The notes under the pieces: model-generated
Told to the model about the DNA's origin: nothing
Databases searched by the model: none
What the model saw: the letters and a program-made list of their open reading frames with translations, nothing else
Source: Hyphodiscus hymeniophilus
Taxonomy: Eukaryota > Ascomycota > Leotiomycetes > Helotiales > Hyphodiscaceae
NCBI GenBank assembly: GCA_016508695.1
Contig: VNKQ01000013.1
Span: forward strand, 496,001-560,000
Direction of reading: 5' to 3'
DNA length: 64,000 nt
Shown here: positions 12,103 to 24,588 of the stretch, piece after piece
Layout of the letters: the number at the start of each line of letters is the position of its first letter
Numbering within the stretch: the first letter of the stretch is position 1
Made by a program: the position numbers and the translations under genes

Positions 12103-15100
12103 GATTAGAAGTCTCGTGCTACACTTACTTGCGTAACTAATTGAGTATTAATTAATTCGATTCTCGTTAATAATAGTATCCTTATAACCTTTAGTATAAC
12201 CTCCTTACCTTTATACTTCTACCGAATTAGTTACCTCTAAGGATAGTATAATTACTATTCTTAATAGTAATAATTACGCTAAGTAATATACTAACGTAAA
12301 GATAGTACTATTAGTTATACGCTATCTTTGTATTATTACTAGTAATAAGCTAGTACTACCTAATAACGCATTTATTACAATTCGATAAGATTACAATAAA
12401 CGCCTAATAATTACGTTACGGATTTTTAATACCTCGATCTCTTAGAGTCTTTACTCGATCGTTAAAGGGAATATAAAAGCGGAGAATGCCGTAAGCGTAT
12501 AAGAGAACTATAAGGTATTTAATAAGAGTTAAGACCCTTTCTTTTATAATACTATAAGGGAATAGTTTAATCGTCTCTCGTATAACCCTAAAAAGAAAAC
12601 GATTTGCGACTTTGTCTCTAAGTTAAAGTAGTATTAAATACAACTTAAGGACTTAGCTATACTAATTACCGACGTAGTAATTCTCTCTTAACTCCTAGGC
12701 TTACTACTACTCAATAATATACTCTGGGTTTAGGCTAAGACTTATATCTAGTATACTAAGCTTAGTCTTAAGAATATAGTTACGTCTTTATAAATTACTA
12801 AGTCTATAATTCCCACTTTAATTAAAAATATACTAACCTTTATAGCCTTTATAAACTTTATAAATTCGATAAGCTTTAATACAAACTAATAAGCTAATTA
12901 GTTACGTAGGAAAAGAAGTAACTAGTATAAGAAGGGAAGGGGTCGATATACTAGGGGAAACCGGGAAAAAGGTAATAAAAACAAGTTAAGGTCTTCGTTT
13001 AAAGGAGTATATAAACCTTAGACAAATGAATATAGCTTTTACTATACTAAGGGTTATTATAAAAGAGATTACTAGAGAAAGAAGAAGGCATAAACTAAGT
13101 AGTTAAAGAAAAATAAAGAGAGGGAAGGACTATTTGCAAAAGCCGTAACTATAACTATAAACGTAGCTATTATAAAAGAATTTGAAGATAATAGTTCCCT
13201 TTACTCTTCTTATACCTTTCTAGTTAATATAAAGTTCGTATATACGTTTATAAGTACTTTAGTTCCCTAAATTATAGACTTTAGTGTATTATAATACTTC
13301 TTATACTTATTAAGGGATTTTAATAACCTTAAACGATAGGCCGAACTAAAGAAGGTTCGAATTGTAAATAGTGCCTATTATATAGTAAAAGGTTATAAGA
13401 ATATTATATTATAGCTTAAATAAAGAAACCTTATACTTAAAGAAGCCTAATATATGCCGGATTTTAATTATAGACTTATTAGCCTAATAGCTCTTAACTA
13501 TAACGATATTATAATAGTACTAGAAAATAGAATTGCAAAGGGAATATATATAAGTAAAACTATCTTTGTCGCGGACTCCAAAATAAGCTAGTATACTATA
13601 TAAAACCACTAATATTCAAAGCTTATAGCGCTTGCCGCAAAATCTATAGACACAATATAATAAGATCTTATTACTTTACGCGCAATAGGGGAGATAACTA
13701 TATAACTTGCATATAAGCAAATAGGCTATATTAATACTCGATACTTGTAATTGTTATATAACTATTCGAACGGTCTTAAGTTCTTAAAACAACCTCTTAC
13801 GGCTAGGGATTAAATCTATAAACCTTACCTTATAGGCCAGATAAGAGTCTAATATAATAAGACTACTAATATACGCGAGTATATAAAGGGAAAGAGACTT
13901 TATACTAATATCTCAAGTATATTACTACTCTTAGTAAGAGGTTTTAAGTACTTTTTACTAGTTGTAAATAACGCAACTCGAGCCTACTAGGTTAGGTTCT
14001 TATATAATAAATCCACTAGTAAAGTGCTACTATATTTACAAGATATTAAGAAGCTAGTTAAAAACAAATTAAGTAATTTAGTAACTTATTAGAGAACTAA
14101 TAATAGTAATAAAGAATTTGGCAATACCTTTGTATTATAGCTTAAAGACTATGGGATTTAGTATAAGCCTAGTCCCTTATATAAGTACTAGCTTAATAGA
14201 GTAGTAGAGAGGGCTATACAATTAATTAATAAAATAGCAAGAACTATATTATTTGAATTAAAGCTTCTCCTTTATATATAGTATTTTGCAACTAAATATG
14301 CCGTATAGCTATAAAATAGGCTCCCTATATCGGTACTACTATATAACTCAAAATCCACTAAAGAAGCCAATATAATACTAAAACATATACTACTCGCTAT
14401 ATAGAGAAATAGATTACTAAATCTCTTAAGTGTTAAAGTATTTGGTTATCTTATAAGAGTTAAATTCCTAGAAAAGGTATATTAGGCAAAATATTAACTT
14501 GTGATAAGAGAAGGTAAATACCTTTAGGTAAGCTTAACTTTAACCCAAATTACGCGCGTAATAGACTATAATACTCTATAAGAGAGAGTTACTTTAATCG
14601 TTTAATATAACAAATATAAGTTCCCTAGATTAGAGGCACTTATTCCTAAGGAACTAGAGAAGCTAGTTAACAAGCTATTACTAGTAATATAGCCCTTGGC
14701 TAAGAGGAGAGATATACGTAAAAACAAGGCGATATCGAAGACCCTTATATACTCGTAGATTATACTAGTTATAGACTCTAGAGTAGTGCCTATTTTACTA
14801 GTTAAATAAGTAAATTAAGAACTTATTCTATTTATACTAGCTATAGTACCTATATATATACTAAGTATAATAAAGACTTTAATTTCTCGATTAAGTAAGA
14901 CGGTTAAACTAACTCTAAAAGCGATTATAATAGTTGCAAAACCTTAGTTCTTATATATACTTATATATAGAGTAATTACTACTTTAGAGAAAGAGGCATT
15001 TGTAGTTATTAAAACTATTCTATTTAACGACTTATTAGTTTCGCGTATAATAAAAGAAAATCCCGCAAACTAAAAGCTAGCGATTATTACTAAATTGCAA

Positions 15101-16115
15101 GCTTAGAAAGACAATAGAACCTATAAGCTAATTAAGGGAGTACTTCTAGAAAGACTAATTACTACGAAGTAAGTATTAAAGAACAAGTTTAAGAGTAATA
15201 ATACAATCGAGAGACGCAAAGCTAGGCTTATAGTAAGAGAGTTTAAATAATAATAAGAAATCGATTATTTCGAGACCTTTGCTTCTATTATAAGGTATAC
15301 GACTTTACGAATACTCCTAGTACTTACTATAGCCAAAGACTTCGAAATCGATTAGTTAAACGTTAATACTACGTTCCTTATTTTAAAACTAAAGGAAAAC
15401 GTATATATAAAAGTACTAGAATACCTCGAATTAGTTAAGAAAATTAGTCTTAGTTTATATTACCTCAAATTACTAAAATTACTATATAGCTTAAAACAAG
15501 CTTTAAGAGCTTAGTTTAAAGAAGTGACGGCTTTCTTTAAGACTTTACGTCTATAAACCTCACTTATAGACCCAAATCTCTTCTATAAATTAGGCTTATA
15601 TATTCTCTTATTTATTAATAATATATTAATTATAGGGGAGAAAATAGCTATAGCTCGAATTAAAGAAGAGATAATAGCAAAATGGGTATATAAAGACCTG
15701 GGACTAGTATACTTATTTATAGGCTTTTAAATCGAGAGAAACTAATATAAAAGAACAATTAAGATTTATTAATAACTCTATACCTTAAAGCTAGTAAAAT
15801 AGCTCCAAATAGAGACCTTAAGGCCGATTAGTATACCCCTCGAACTAAGTATTATACTCAAGCTAGTAAAGCTAGGAAATAAACTTTAAGAAATCGATTA
15901 AAAGCTATATCGAATAATTATAGGATTAACGATTTACCTCTTAAACTATATAAGATTTAATATATCTTACGTAATAAGATAACTCGTAAGATTTATAGTA
16001 AATCCCTTTACGACTTACTTTACTATTGCGATTCGACTTATATAATACCTTAATTATACAAAAGAAGTAAGAATTACATATAAAGGGAAACTATAACTTA
16101 ATATTTATTACTTTA

Positions 16116-16123
16116 ATAATATT
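16116..16123. repeat. Left 8-bp target duplication of nested MITE (ATAATATT)
   Basis: ATAATATT is repeated exactly at 16568-16575, flanking the terminal inverted repeats of the nested element. Confidence 0.9.
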
Positions 16124-16567
16124 TAGGCTGGCCGGACTAAACCGCGGTCTTTAGACTAGACCGGACCAAACCGTCTAACGGTCCGCAAAAATTATTTAGG
16201 ACCGAACCGTTTATATAACGGTCCCCAAATTTATTTGAGACCGGACTATAATAGTCCCAAAAAAATTTAAGGAGACCGTTTATAATTTAATTAATTAAAT
16301 ATTAATTATTTTTTAATTTTAAATATTATATCGTTACTCTTAAGCGTTACTCTATAACTTTTATATAAAAACTTTTTTAATTTTATATACTAATAAAGAC
16401 GGTCTAATTATTTATAATAGTCTAGACCGAACCGAACCGTTTATAAACTAGACTATAAGACTACGGTTTAAATATAGTCCCCAAAACCCTAAATTTTAAG
16501 ACCGGACTATTCTACGGTCCCCAAAAAACCCTACGGTCTAGACCGGACCAGACCGTCGGCCAGCCTA
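16124..16567. mobile_element. hAT-like MITE (non-autonomous DNA transposon), 444 bp
   Basis: The element starts TAGGCTGGCC and ends with its exact complement GGCCAGCCTA, flanked by an 8-bp duplication, the size produced by hAT transposases. The inverted similarity extends imperfectly inward through GGTCCGGTCTAGACCG-type sequence. Both arms carry many copies of GACCG/CGGTC and CCGGAC words that may be transposase-binding repeats. The centre is AT-rich and non-coding. Unlike the Copia sequence around it, it keeps CpA and CAG (for example CCGGACCAGACCG), so it inserted after the host element had been mutated. It lies between the RT and RNase H domains. Confidence 0.9.
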
Positions 16568-16575
16568 ATAATATT
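16568..16575. repeat. Right 8-bp target duplication of nested MITE (ATAATATT)
   Basis: Exact copy of 16116-16123. Confidence 0.9.
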
Positions 16576-17330
16576 ATATATAGTAACGCAACCTGGGCCA
16601 CTAAATTCGATCGAAAGAGCTTCTAAGGTTACGTAGTTATACGGAATAGGGAAGCTATCTTATAGTCCGCAAATCGTTAGAAATCGACTTTATTGTTATT
16701 AATAAAAGTAGAGATTATCTCTATAAGTAAGGGAAGAAAAGAGATATTCTAGCTTTAGAAGATTACAAAAGACTTAAGTAAAGTACTTTCGATTCTAATA
16801 CTATATTATAATAATAATATAGTTATTATATAGTTCGATAATATAAGTAAATATTACGCAAAAGCCAAGTATATCGACCTATAATACTACTTCTTACGAA
16901 ACGATTTAATCGCTTAAGATTACTTACAAATACGTTATATACCTAATATAAACTAACCTACCGATACTCTTACGAAACAGCTATTATAGGACATAATAGA
17001 AAGGCATTACAAAACCTTAGGAATAAACATATAAGAGATAAGAAAATAAGGGATTTTAAGTGGTTATTTTATAGTTTTACAAGTCTATAGGCGGTCTATA
17101 AAAGGTAGTTTATAGTCCTATAAGAAGGTAGGAATATAGGCTTGGGAAGACTAAGTACTCTTATACCGCAGGCTAGTACGCTACTAGTAAGTACTAAACT
17201 CTTAAATCAAGAGATATAAGTATTACAACGATTACTACGTTATTGTGGGAGTTAATAAGGCTCAAATAGGAAGAAAACAGTTTAATATAGTTAAGAATAC
17301 CTAAATAAGGAGATTACACGTGTGGGGGAG

Positions 17331-17434
17331 TGTCAAGAATACCTGAATAAGCACTTAGTAATCACTCCTATATATTGGAGAAATCTCTGCAACACTAAGA
17401 GTTAGTTATCGAATATATCACTCAATTCGCAACA
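17331..17434 (+). repeat. 3' LTR of Copia element
   Basis: 104 bp, TGTCAAG to AACA, preceded by the polypurine tract at 17322-17330. It retains C at the four positions where the 5' LTR has T, so it is closer to the ancestral sequence. Confidence 0.95.
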
Positions 17435-17439
17435 ACGGT
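17435..17439. repeat. Right target-site duplication of Copia element (ACGGT)
   Basis: Matches 11994-11998 exactly and defines the insertion point. Confidence 0.92.
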
Positions 17440-17851
17440 ATGGTCACCATGTCCAGGCATCATCATCATTGAAGCATCATCATCATCATCATTGATTTTC
17501 ATTGAATTTCTGATCTTATAGCCCGAATCGCGGTGATCGTAAGTGCAAGAGCAATAACCATCAGCATAACAGCAGATTTATATGTGAGAAGACGATAATA
17601 GACCAGGCGGCCAGTATGTCCCCCCTACAACATGCATGAGCCAATTATCTGGAAACTGGAAAGAAAAGCAGAAATTCACATATCGACACCCCCTATCGTG
17701 TCCAGATGCTACCATGAGCAATCAAATATGCCACTGTACCATGTACGAAAAGAAAAGAGAGCGATTTTGATAATACAGCAAATCGAGCAAAATTGTTCAC
17801 GGCAAGAAAACCACAACCCATCGTGAAAACCACTCCTTGTCGGCGAACAAA
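17440..17851. other. 3' flank of surface-protein gene with CAT microsatellite
   Basis: Single-copy sequence resuming after the Copia insertion. It contains a CAT-type trinucleotide microsatellite at about 17458-17494 (two runs separated by TGAAG). The rest is presumably the 3' UTR of the minus-strand surface-protein gene. Confidence 0.6.
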
Positions 17852-20608
17852 CTAGTGAACGTGGGTGGTTTGACGGCAGAGGCCGGTGGTGCAAGAGTTG
17901 TCATACCAGCCCAAGCGAAGATCGTCCAACCACCAGGCCTTGGGCTCTCCGGCAACGGTAACGTTAATGCGGACGAAAGCGAGATTGGTGAAGCTGTAGT
18001 CAAGGTCTACCTCAGTGAGACTGCAGTTGCTAAGGGCTGGGCAAGCTGGAACAGCCTTGAGTTGGGTTGCAACCAGGACCTCGTTGCGTGCAGAGTCAAG
18101 TCGGTATCCACTGAATCTAAAATCACAAGCAGGGCCGGTCGAATTGCAGCCCATGTAAGCGCCGTAGACATTGAAACGGAAACAGCCAGTTTCATCAAAG
18201 TCGCCATCGGAGATCTGACCAGTGGTTCCTTCTTCCGCCGTGTTAGGACCAGCTTGTGGATTGCTGCCGTTGACGTTGAAATTGGAAATGAACTCGATGA
18301 AGAGAGGCGGCGAGTTTGGGTTGTATGGGGCCTTGGGAGGTGGAACGACGGTGAAACCATCGGAGAAGTCGAATTGATGGTATGGGTTGAATACCGGTTC
18401 TGGTTGAACGGTGCTCTCACTCTGGTTGCCGATTGTCAAGGGAGGGATATCATCAAACTGTGAGATATTAGTAGGTTTCACAGAGATAGGAAGATGGGCC
18501 ACTTACGCTCAACACAAAGTTCCCCTGCTCTCCGCAGCTTGTTGGTGTCACATATACGCTTGATGAAACGTTTGTTGAAGTCTTTGTTGTCAAAGTAGAT
18601 GAAGGCTTCAAAGTGCTGGAGTAAACGAAAGCCGAGGTAGTTGCGGCGTGTGTGATATTAGGAGTGCTGATAGGAACTGCAGAAGAAGAGGTGTATATTG
18701 GCGACGACGAGGTCAAGCTCGATTTGGCAGTGCTTGAACTTAGAGAATTCGGATCACCTAAGGCAGAGCTAGATGCTGTCCCTGTGGCTGATGGTTGGGT
18801 TGAGCTAGTAGTCTCTGTGCAGTCATCGGAAGCAGACGAGCTTAATGAAGTAAGCGCACCGAGAGCTGAGCTTGAAGATGTTGAGATAGGAACTGGCGAA
18901 TAATAGCTGTAAGATCCCGCCACCAAAGCTGAACTCGATTCAGTACCGGAACCCGTAGTGGACGAAGCACCCAACGCAGCACTTGACGCTGTGGAAGTAT
19001 TGAGTGCCTTCGTAGAGCTTGTGGACCCAAGGAGCGAGCTTGACAAAGCGCCATTGGGATCATAGCTACTGGAAGATAGAGCCACAGAAGTCAAAGCTCC
19101 TGACGCAGAACTCGACGCTGTGGAAGTATTGACTGCCTTTGAAAAGCTGGTATATCCGAGGAGTGAGCTCAACAATGAGCCATTGGGATCATAGCTACTA
19201 GAAGAGAGAGCTGCAGAAGTGACAGCGCCCGAGGCAGAACTAGTTGCTGTGGAAATGTTGGCCGACAGAGAAGAGCTCGTGTACACAAGTGAACTCGAAT
19301 TGGCACCTGTCTTGATCGGGGAAATCGAAGAAGTGGAGTTGACCGGAGCGAACGAGGAGGTGTAGATAACACCAGAAGAGGTGGAGATAAAGGAGGTAAC
19401 AGCGCCCGAAGCGCCACTGGAGGAGAGACGAACCGAGGTGGCGAAGGTCGAATTGACGTATGGCGCACCACTCGAGATGTATGAAGTCTCAACGCAAGGC
19501 TCTGTCGAGATCTTGGAGGCTGATCCTGCAGTCTGGTTGTTGAGGCTCCCAGTGGTCAACGTGCCTCTCGCCGAAGAAGTGCCAGTCGCAGAATCAGAAG
19601 GAGTTGTGGAGGCGATGGCATGACCTGAAACCGAAGTGAAGGCGTAGAAGCCTGACTGGGCAGCATATGACGACATCGAAATAGACGAGTGACTGGTCTT
19701 GTAGATGTCAAAGCTGGAGTAAAGAACAAACGAAGGGCTGATCTGAGCAGCGATGCCAGCTGCCGACGAGACAGCAGTGGCGCCGGAGAAAACACCGCCA
19801 GCATCGGAAGTCTTGGTCGCGTTCCATCCACCAAAGGTTGAGGTATATAGCGATCCTGTTCCAGCTGATGTGACAACACGTTTGCTGCTTGAAGACAACT
19901 CAGTACTCAAGTTCTCCGTCACAGTAAATTGGGCGGTGACGTAGAGGGTTGTTTGGACAGTTAAGGTGCTGGACGCCGGCTCGGTGTCTAAAGTGCTGTC
20001 GTAGACGGGAAGGACAGTGATGGAGCTGGTCGAATACACGTATGATTCTCCCGGGGCAGGTGTTTGGCCATCCAGCCAGTAAGTTGTGCCATTCTCGACT
20101 ACATAGTTGAGGAGGCCATTTGGGGCGGGAGTTTCAGTGTACGTGACAGATCCACCAGATTGGAGTGGAGTGAGGTGGACGTTAGTGAGTGTGACGGTAG
20201 CGATCTCGGTGATTGTAGGATCATAGGGAGAGCCAGCATGAGCCTGACCTGCGAAAGATGAAGAGGGGACGGGAATGTATTCGGTGACGGTGTATGGATC
20301 AGTTGCGGTGCTGGACAGTGTGGCATAACGCGTCAAAGTGTTGGTGAGACTTTCGCTCAAGCTCACTTCGACGGAGTTGGCCGGAACGGTGATATAGACT
20401 GTCGATGGTGCGACGGAGGAGGCCTGAACAGTCACGAAGATGGTGGCAATGCTGGGAGCAGAGCAATCCTCCGAGGTGTCCATACTTGGGAAAAGTCAGT
20501 GACTTCCGCGTTGAATTCAAGATCGACGACTTACAGAGCAGGAGCTGAAGCTACAACGGCAGCCAGGCCGAGAGCCCCAGATAAGACGTTCAAGGCGTGG
20601 ATACGCAT
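17852..20608 (-). CDS. Secreted Ser/Thr-rich surface protein with C-terminal beta-rich domain
   Basis: Three minus-strand exons, 20608-20535, 20484-18507 and 18457-17852, give 885 residues. Both introns are about 50 bp with GTAAG donors. Exon 1 encodes a signal peptide (MRIHALNVLSGALGLAAVVA) with a small-residue cleavage region, so the first ATG is well supported. Residues ~25-670 are dominated by Ser, Thr, Ala and Gly with many N-x-S/T sites, as in O-glycosylated wall or mucin-like proteins. An approximately 45-residue tandem repeat containing SSSSYDPNG occurs twice near residues 460-545. Exon 3 begins FDDIPPL and holds a Cys-containing globular domain ending in a WWLDDLRLGWYDNSC segment. 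That layout resembles the fungal DUF7371 class, a family assignment I make from memory with moderate confidence. There is no GPI signal at the C-terminus, so it is secreted rather than lipid-anchored. Confidence 0.85.
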
Positions 20609-23589
20609 CTTGAAGAATCAAGTTGCTATTTGCTTGGGTCTACCAGCGTGTGTAACGACTGTGGGAATACAGGTAGTAGGATACGCGTTGACGAAGCTGT
20701 ATTTGCGAAGGTCCGAAACGAAGGTAGAGAGAAGAAGAAAAAGAAGAAGCTGAAGTGAAGGTGTCGAAGAAGAAAAGAAGGTGAACAGGTTTGGAGAGAA
20801 AGAGGGTCGAGGTCGAGAAGAAATCGAAATGCGGTGGGGAAATAAGCGAGTTGCGTTTGCTGTGCTTGTCAACAAGATGACGCGAGTCTCTTCACGCTCA
20901 ACGGCCACGCTTCAACTTTACGCCGAGATAGGCTGGGACGGATTCGAAGACCGACGATTCCCAACAATTCCTCAAAGTTCAGGAATTGGGCACTCGCAGC
21001 GAGGCAATGATGAAGACAACATTGAACGAGCCAGGAGGACGTGGAATCCCACCTCTTTCAAAATAATGAAACAATATGAGTGGGTAATTGTACTCTACAT
21101 GGTAAAGCCTTTTGAAGAGAAGATATGAATTCATACAGATCTCATTTGAGGATTCGGTGCAAATCCAGCTGACTCGATATGACACAGACCGTTACTCGAC
21201 TCTCACAGACCTATAGAGATATCCGCAGAAGCGCAGTGATTTGGCTCCGGAAATGAAATCTGCAAACGAAAATCCGCCACATCTGTAACATGCATCGAAA
21301 GGAAGGTAGCTGGTATCCGAATGACTCGACCTGAAACAAATCTATAGCTGACTGAAGGAATTCTCAGTGCATTGGTCGAGCCCAGTACATCAAACGGACA
21401 CTAGCCATACTACCACCAACCTTCTTCTTATGAACGGATTCCTGCTCATTGGTAGCCCCCCAAGCTACTCAACTCGTGGGCATCATGTTATCTCTGTTCC
21501 CGTCATTAATGTTCAACAAGCAGCAGACCAGTAATGATAGGTATTGACGGAACATCATTTCTCTGCGAGGGCATCCAGGGATCACATTACATACGAGCCC
21601 ACTCTCGTGCTGCAAGACTCTGGACACAGAGAGAAAATCGGGGCTACTGCCACGACGTATGACAGCGAATGTCTCTGATCCAAATCGCTCGAAGCTTTCC
21701 AGAGACTCGGATTCGGATGTTTGTCATGATCATGAGATTTTGCGGGAGTCTGTACTCACAGTAGCTCAACCTGTTAATGCACCTCAATTTCAAACCTCAA
21801 ATCTAAAATAGGCTCCATGAGTTCAAGGATACGGGAACACAGCCGTTGGGATTCAAGACCTGCAAATAAAGGGAGGTCAGATGTGCTGGAGCTAAAGTAT
21901 GGCCGCTAGACTCTGGGGGCTGCAGCCTGGAACAACCTCTTTTCTTTCCATGCAGGGGATTCAGACTCTACCATGTTCTCTTTGGGTTTCAACTTACGCT
22001 CCATACAACCCAAGCCCATGAAATATCCCTCCCATCCGAAGAGAACGGGAATGCGTTGACCCCCTTGTCTACGCCTACCTACCCTGGTAGTGACATTCGG
22101 GCACATACAGTGCCGTTGAGATATGGAGAAGTGTTATATCTTTGCATAGGCTCATTTGCAACAAGCACTGTTGTATTGGGCCTGCAGCCAATGCTCAAAG
22201 TCCAATCCTTCGCTAGCGCAGACCAAATGGGATGCTTTCCCACCTACAAATACCGCAATGTGGTTTGTTTGCTGGGTGGATCTACCAACACAGTCCCAGG
22301 GAGCAGAATCCGTCCAGGAAGTTTACCAATGCGAAGCCAGAAGCCTTAATCTGGAAATATGTGTAGTTTCGTCCTGTCAGTTAGCATTACTGCGTCCCGA
22401 GGAAAGTGGACTCGCAACTCTACTACAAAAGCCACCGGATTCGAATCTAGCATCCCACTCTCAATCCTCGCATAAGTGTGTGGCCTTTTGTTCTTTCGGT
22501 TGAGTCTTTCTAATGCGGGCGGCAGTGCGGGTACATGCTTCATTTGAAACGGTGGACTCGTCGCTATTGCTGTTCAGCAGCTCTGGCTTCAAGAACCCCA
22601 CTCCAAGTTCCTGAAGCCTGCATGATTGACTTCACTTGGTCCTTTAGGTGATGATACAATCTTTCTGTGGTCGATAGAACGACGACGTCTGTCGTGGTAC
22701 CTGCTGCTCGGAGTCGAGATGATGCGCATGCGCCTTGTCGATAGTCGATGATGCGAGTGCTGATTCCCAGGTAGCATATGTAAAGCGCAAAATCCGCCGA
22801 ACCAGCTCAAGTTCCATCTTTCTCTCCAAATCACTTCTTGGCCGACGTACCGATATTGGTAATTCGAGCAAGACAAATGTTCAATGGGACAGCTTTGTCT
22901 CTCAGGATCTACACCGACATGGCTACATGGTAGGCTCCACAGCATGGAACTTATGTCCCAATAAGAAGGAGTGGGAACCGAGCCAAGAGAGTTCAAAATA
23001 GCTGCAAATACTTTCCGTCAGTAACCCAATTCTTTTTGGACTCATAGCAATCTGAAGTTTGGGGCATTGGGAAATGCTAGCATCTTGAAAGGGCACTGTC
23101 CACTAGTAGATCTTGCAAGAGGTGAGTAGGAGAAAAATTACACACTTTATGTAAAGCATTTCGCAGTGGATTCTCTGTCGCATTCTATAAAGGATGTTGC
23201 TCGGGTGGAGGAGGATTATCGAGCAATCTCAGGGCAGGTGGTCTGTCGCTCTGCTCCAATACCAGGTACAGAGGAGCTGTCTTGAAAGATCTAAATGTGG
23301 ATCCATGCGAGATGAATATATGCTAGAATGGCTCAAATCGCTGAAAGAATAGAAAGATCTATTATACAAATCCACGGAATATGCAAGTACACGTGGAGCA
23401 CAGAAAGGGGGAGTAAATTCAACCCCTTCTTTCACCGTGCCCTGCAGCCGAGGCAGGAATGGCCAAGCCAAGCTCCGACACCACGTCATCCCGCCGCAAA
23501 AACACCTGTGCCTGAACAACATCATCAACAGTCTCACTCTGTACCCTGAACAACTCTTTTGTCTAGATTTTCTTCACAAATCGGCAAAA
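20609..23589. other. Long intergenic region, no gene supported
   Basis: About 3 kb holding the 5' flank of the surface-protein gene and the 5' flank of the EI24-like gene. Open frames such as 22589-22996 (-) and 22156-22503 (+) have no recognisable domain and no supporting splice structure. A tRNA-like TTCGAATC near 22440 lacks a cloverleaf. Confidence 0.45.
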
Positions 23590-24588
23590 ATGCCGGACGC
23601 TGGCAGTCGTGATCGCTTACGCCCCATTAGGAATGTCGTGAGCTCCTCCTGGCTCTATCCCTTCAAAGGTATCTCAAAGAGAATGTCTACGAAGGCACTA
23701 CAATCTCCATTGCTAACACAAAGTTGCCAGGCATATGGTATTTCTGCGCAAATCGTGAATACTGGCCGCTCTGGGGTAGGAGGTTGATCCCGTTGACAGT
23801 AACATCGGTCGTCATTCTGGGTATCCTATTCACGTTTACCTATCTCCCACAAGTCGCGTTCCTCGCTATCTTTCACGGGCATCTCGCATGGTTCAACGCG
23901 GTATTCCTGGTACTGGGAGAAGCCCAAGTTGTGATTGCGCTGCTTTTTGAAGCACTACTGGTGGATGAGACATTGGTGAATGTCTTTGATGTATGTTCCA
24001 GCCTTGAATCCAACTGTCAAGCTAATTTCTCTAGGCAACATTGATCAAAGAGGGTCTCATTGAGCTCGTGTCTCCTTCTCGGATTCTCGACCACGATGCT
24101 CCAAACACAGTCAAGATGCTCGGCAAACCTACCTCCTCCGCTGTCTATTCTCCTTTCTCCTTCCGACAAATCGCAGAGTTTGTACTCTTCCTTCCACTTA
24201 ATTTAATACCATTGGCTGGCACACCCGCATTTCTCGTTTTGACAGGAGCAAGAGCTGGGCCGTTACATCACTGGAGATACTTCAAGCTGCGAGGATTGAA
24301 CAAGAAGGAACGGAATAGCGAGATCAGGACACGGCGAGGCAAATATACTTGGTACGTTGAATTGATGGGAGTCCGGAGGTGAAGTGCTGACGAATCTCTT
24401 CATATAGGTTTGGAACCATTGCTCTGCTATTGCAACTCGTGCCTATTGCGTCGATGTTTTTTCTGCTGACAACAGCATGTGGATCGGCGCTATGGGTCGT
24501 CAAGCTTGAAGAGCAGAAGCATTTGACCGCAGAGGGGCCAACTTTAGACGAGGAAAATCCACCAGAATACACTGACGACCCTATGTAG
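23590..24588 (+). CDS. EI24/RRT8-like multi-pass membrane protein
   Basis: Four exons, 23590-23668, 23731-23990, 24035-24351 and 24408-24588, give 278 residues with all phases closing. The protein has several hydrophobic segments: after REYWPLWGRRLIPLTVT comes VVILGILFTFTYLPQVAFLA, then FNAVFLVLGEAQVVIALLF. A cytosolic or lumenal loop precedes IAEFVLFLPLNLIPLAGTPA, and the last segment is ALLLQLVPIASMFFLLTTAC. The Pro-rich LIPLAGTPAFLVLTG segment and the overall order match the EI24 domain as found in fungal outer-spore-wall RRT8-like and lipid-droplet-associated proteins. The acidic C-terminus ends with PPEYTDDPM. Function in ascomycete moulds is not established; membrane or lipid-droplet location is an inference. 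The start is the ATG in front of the conserved hydrophobic block. Confidence 0.82.

Larger units (their letters stand above)
12400..17030 (+). pseudogene. Gag-Pol polyprotein remnant of Copia element
   Basis: The reading frame is destroyed by many stops but its domains are still readable. Near 13025-13075 is the gag zinc knuckle with Cys changed to Tyr (YSFYYTKGYYKRDY for CxxCxxxGHxxxxC). Near 13565 the protease active site reads ADSKIS for DSGAS. Integrase lies at about 13830-14460: VVNNATRAY for VDDATRA at 13955-13990, RTNNSNKEFGN for RTDNGGEF at 14094-14126, and QLNRVVERA around 14188-14215. RT lies at about 15060-15850, with FINNILIIG for the YVDD motif at 15607-15636. RNase H (16580-17030) is split from RT by the MITE. 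Every stop I checked is explained by CAG-to-TAG or TGG-to-TAG, and the catalytic losses by G-to-A on the coding strand. Confidence 0.9.
11999..17434 (+). mobile_element. Ty1/Copia LTR retrotransposon, RIP-degraded, carrying a nested MITE
   Basis: A complete element is bounded by two 104-bp LTRs (TGTCAAG...AACA in the 3' copy) and a 5-bp duplication ACGGT. Without the nested 444-bp MITE it is 4,992 bp. The internal order gag, protease, integrase, reverse transcriptase, RNase H (integrase before RT) is diagnostic of Copia. The interior is extremely rich in TA and full of TAA/TAG stops. CAG and CTG trinucleotides are almost absent, so it has been hit by RIP-like C-to-T mutation and cannot encode proteins. 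A purine tract GTGGGGGAG immediately precedes the 3' LTR. A primer-binding site after 12102 was not identified. Confidence 0.95.

Noticed and set aside
12103..17330. AT-rich gene desert, possibly centromeric
   Set aside because: LTRs, a target duplication and readable Copia domains explain it fully.
17458..17494. Short regularly spaced repeats as CRISPR-like array
   Set aside because: It is a plain CAT trinucleotide microsatellite in a eukaryotic genome.
17837..18463. 208-codon plus-strand open frame
   Set aside because: Antisense shadow of exon 3 of the surface protein; the minus-strand reading has a clear splice structure and domain.
22430..22460. tRNA T-loop-like TTCGAATC
   Set aside because: No acceptor, D or anticodon stems around it; the same word at 52896-52905 is part of a palindrome inside a coding exon.
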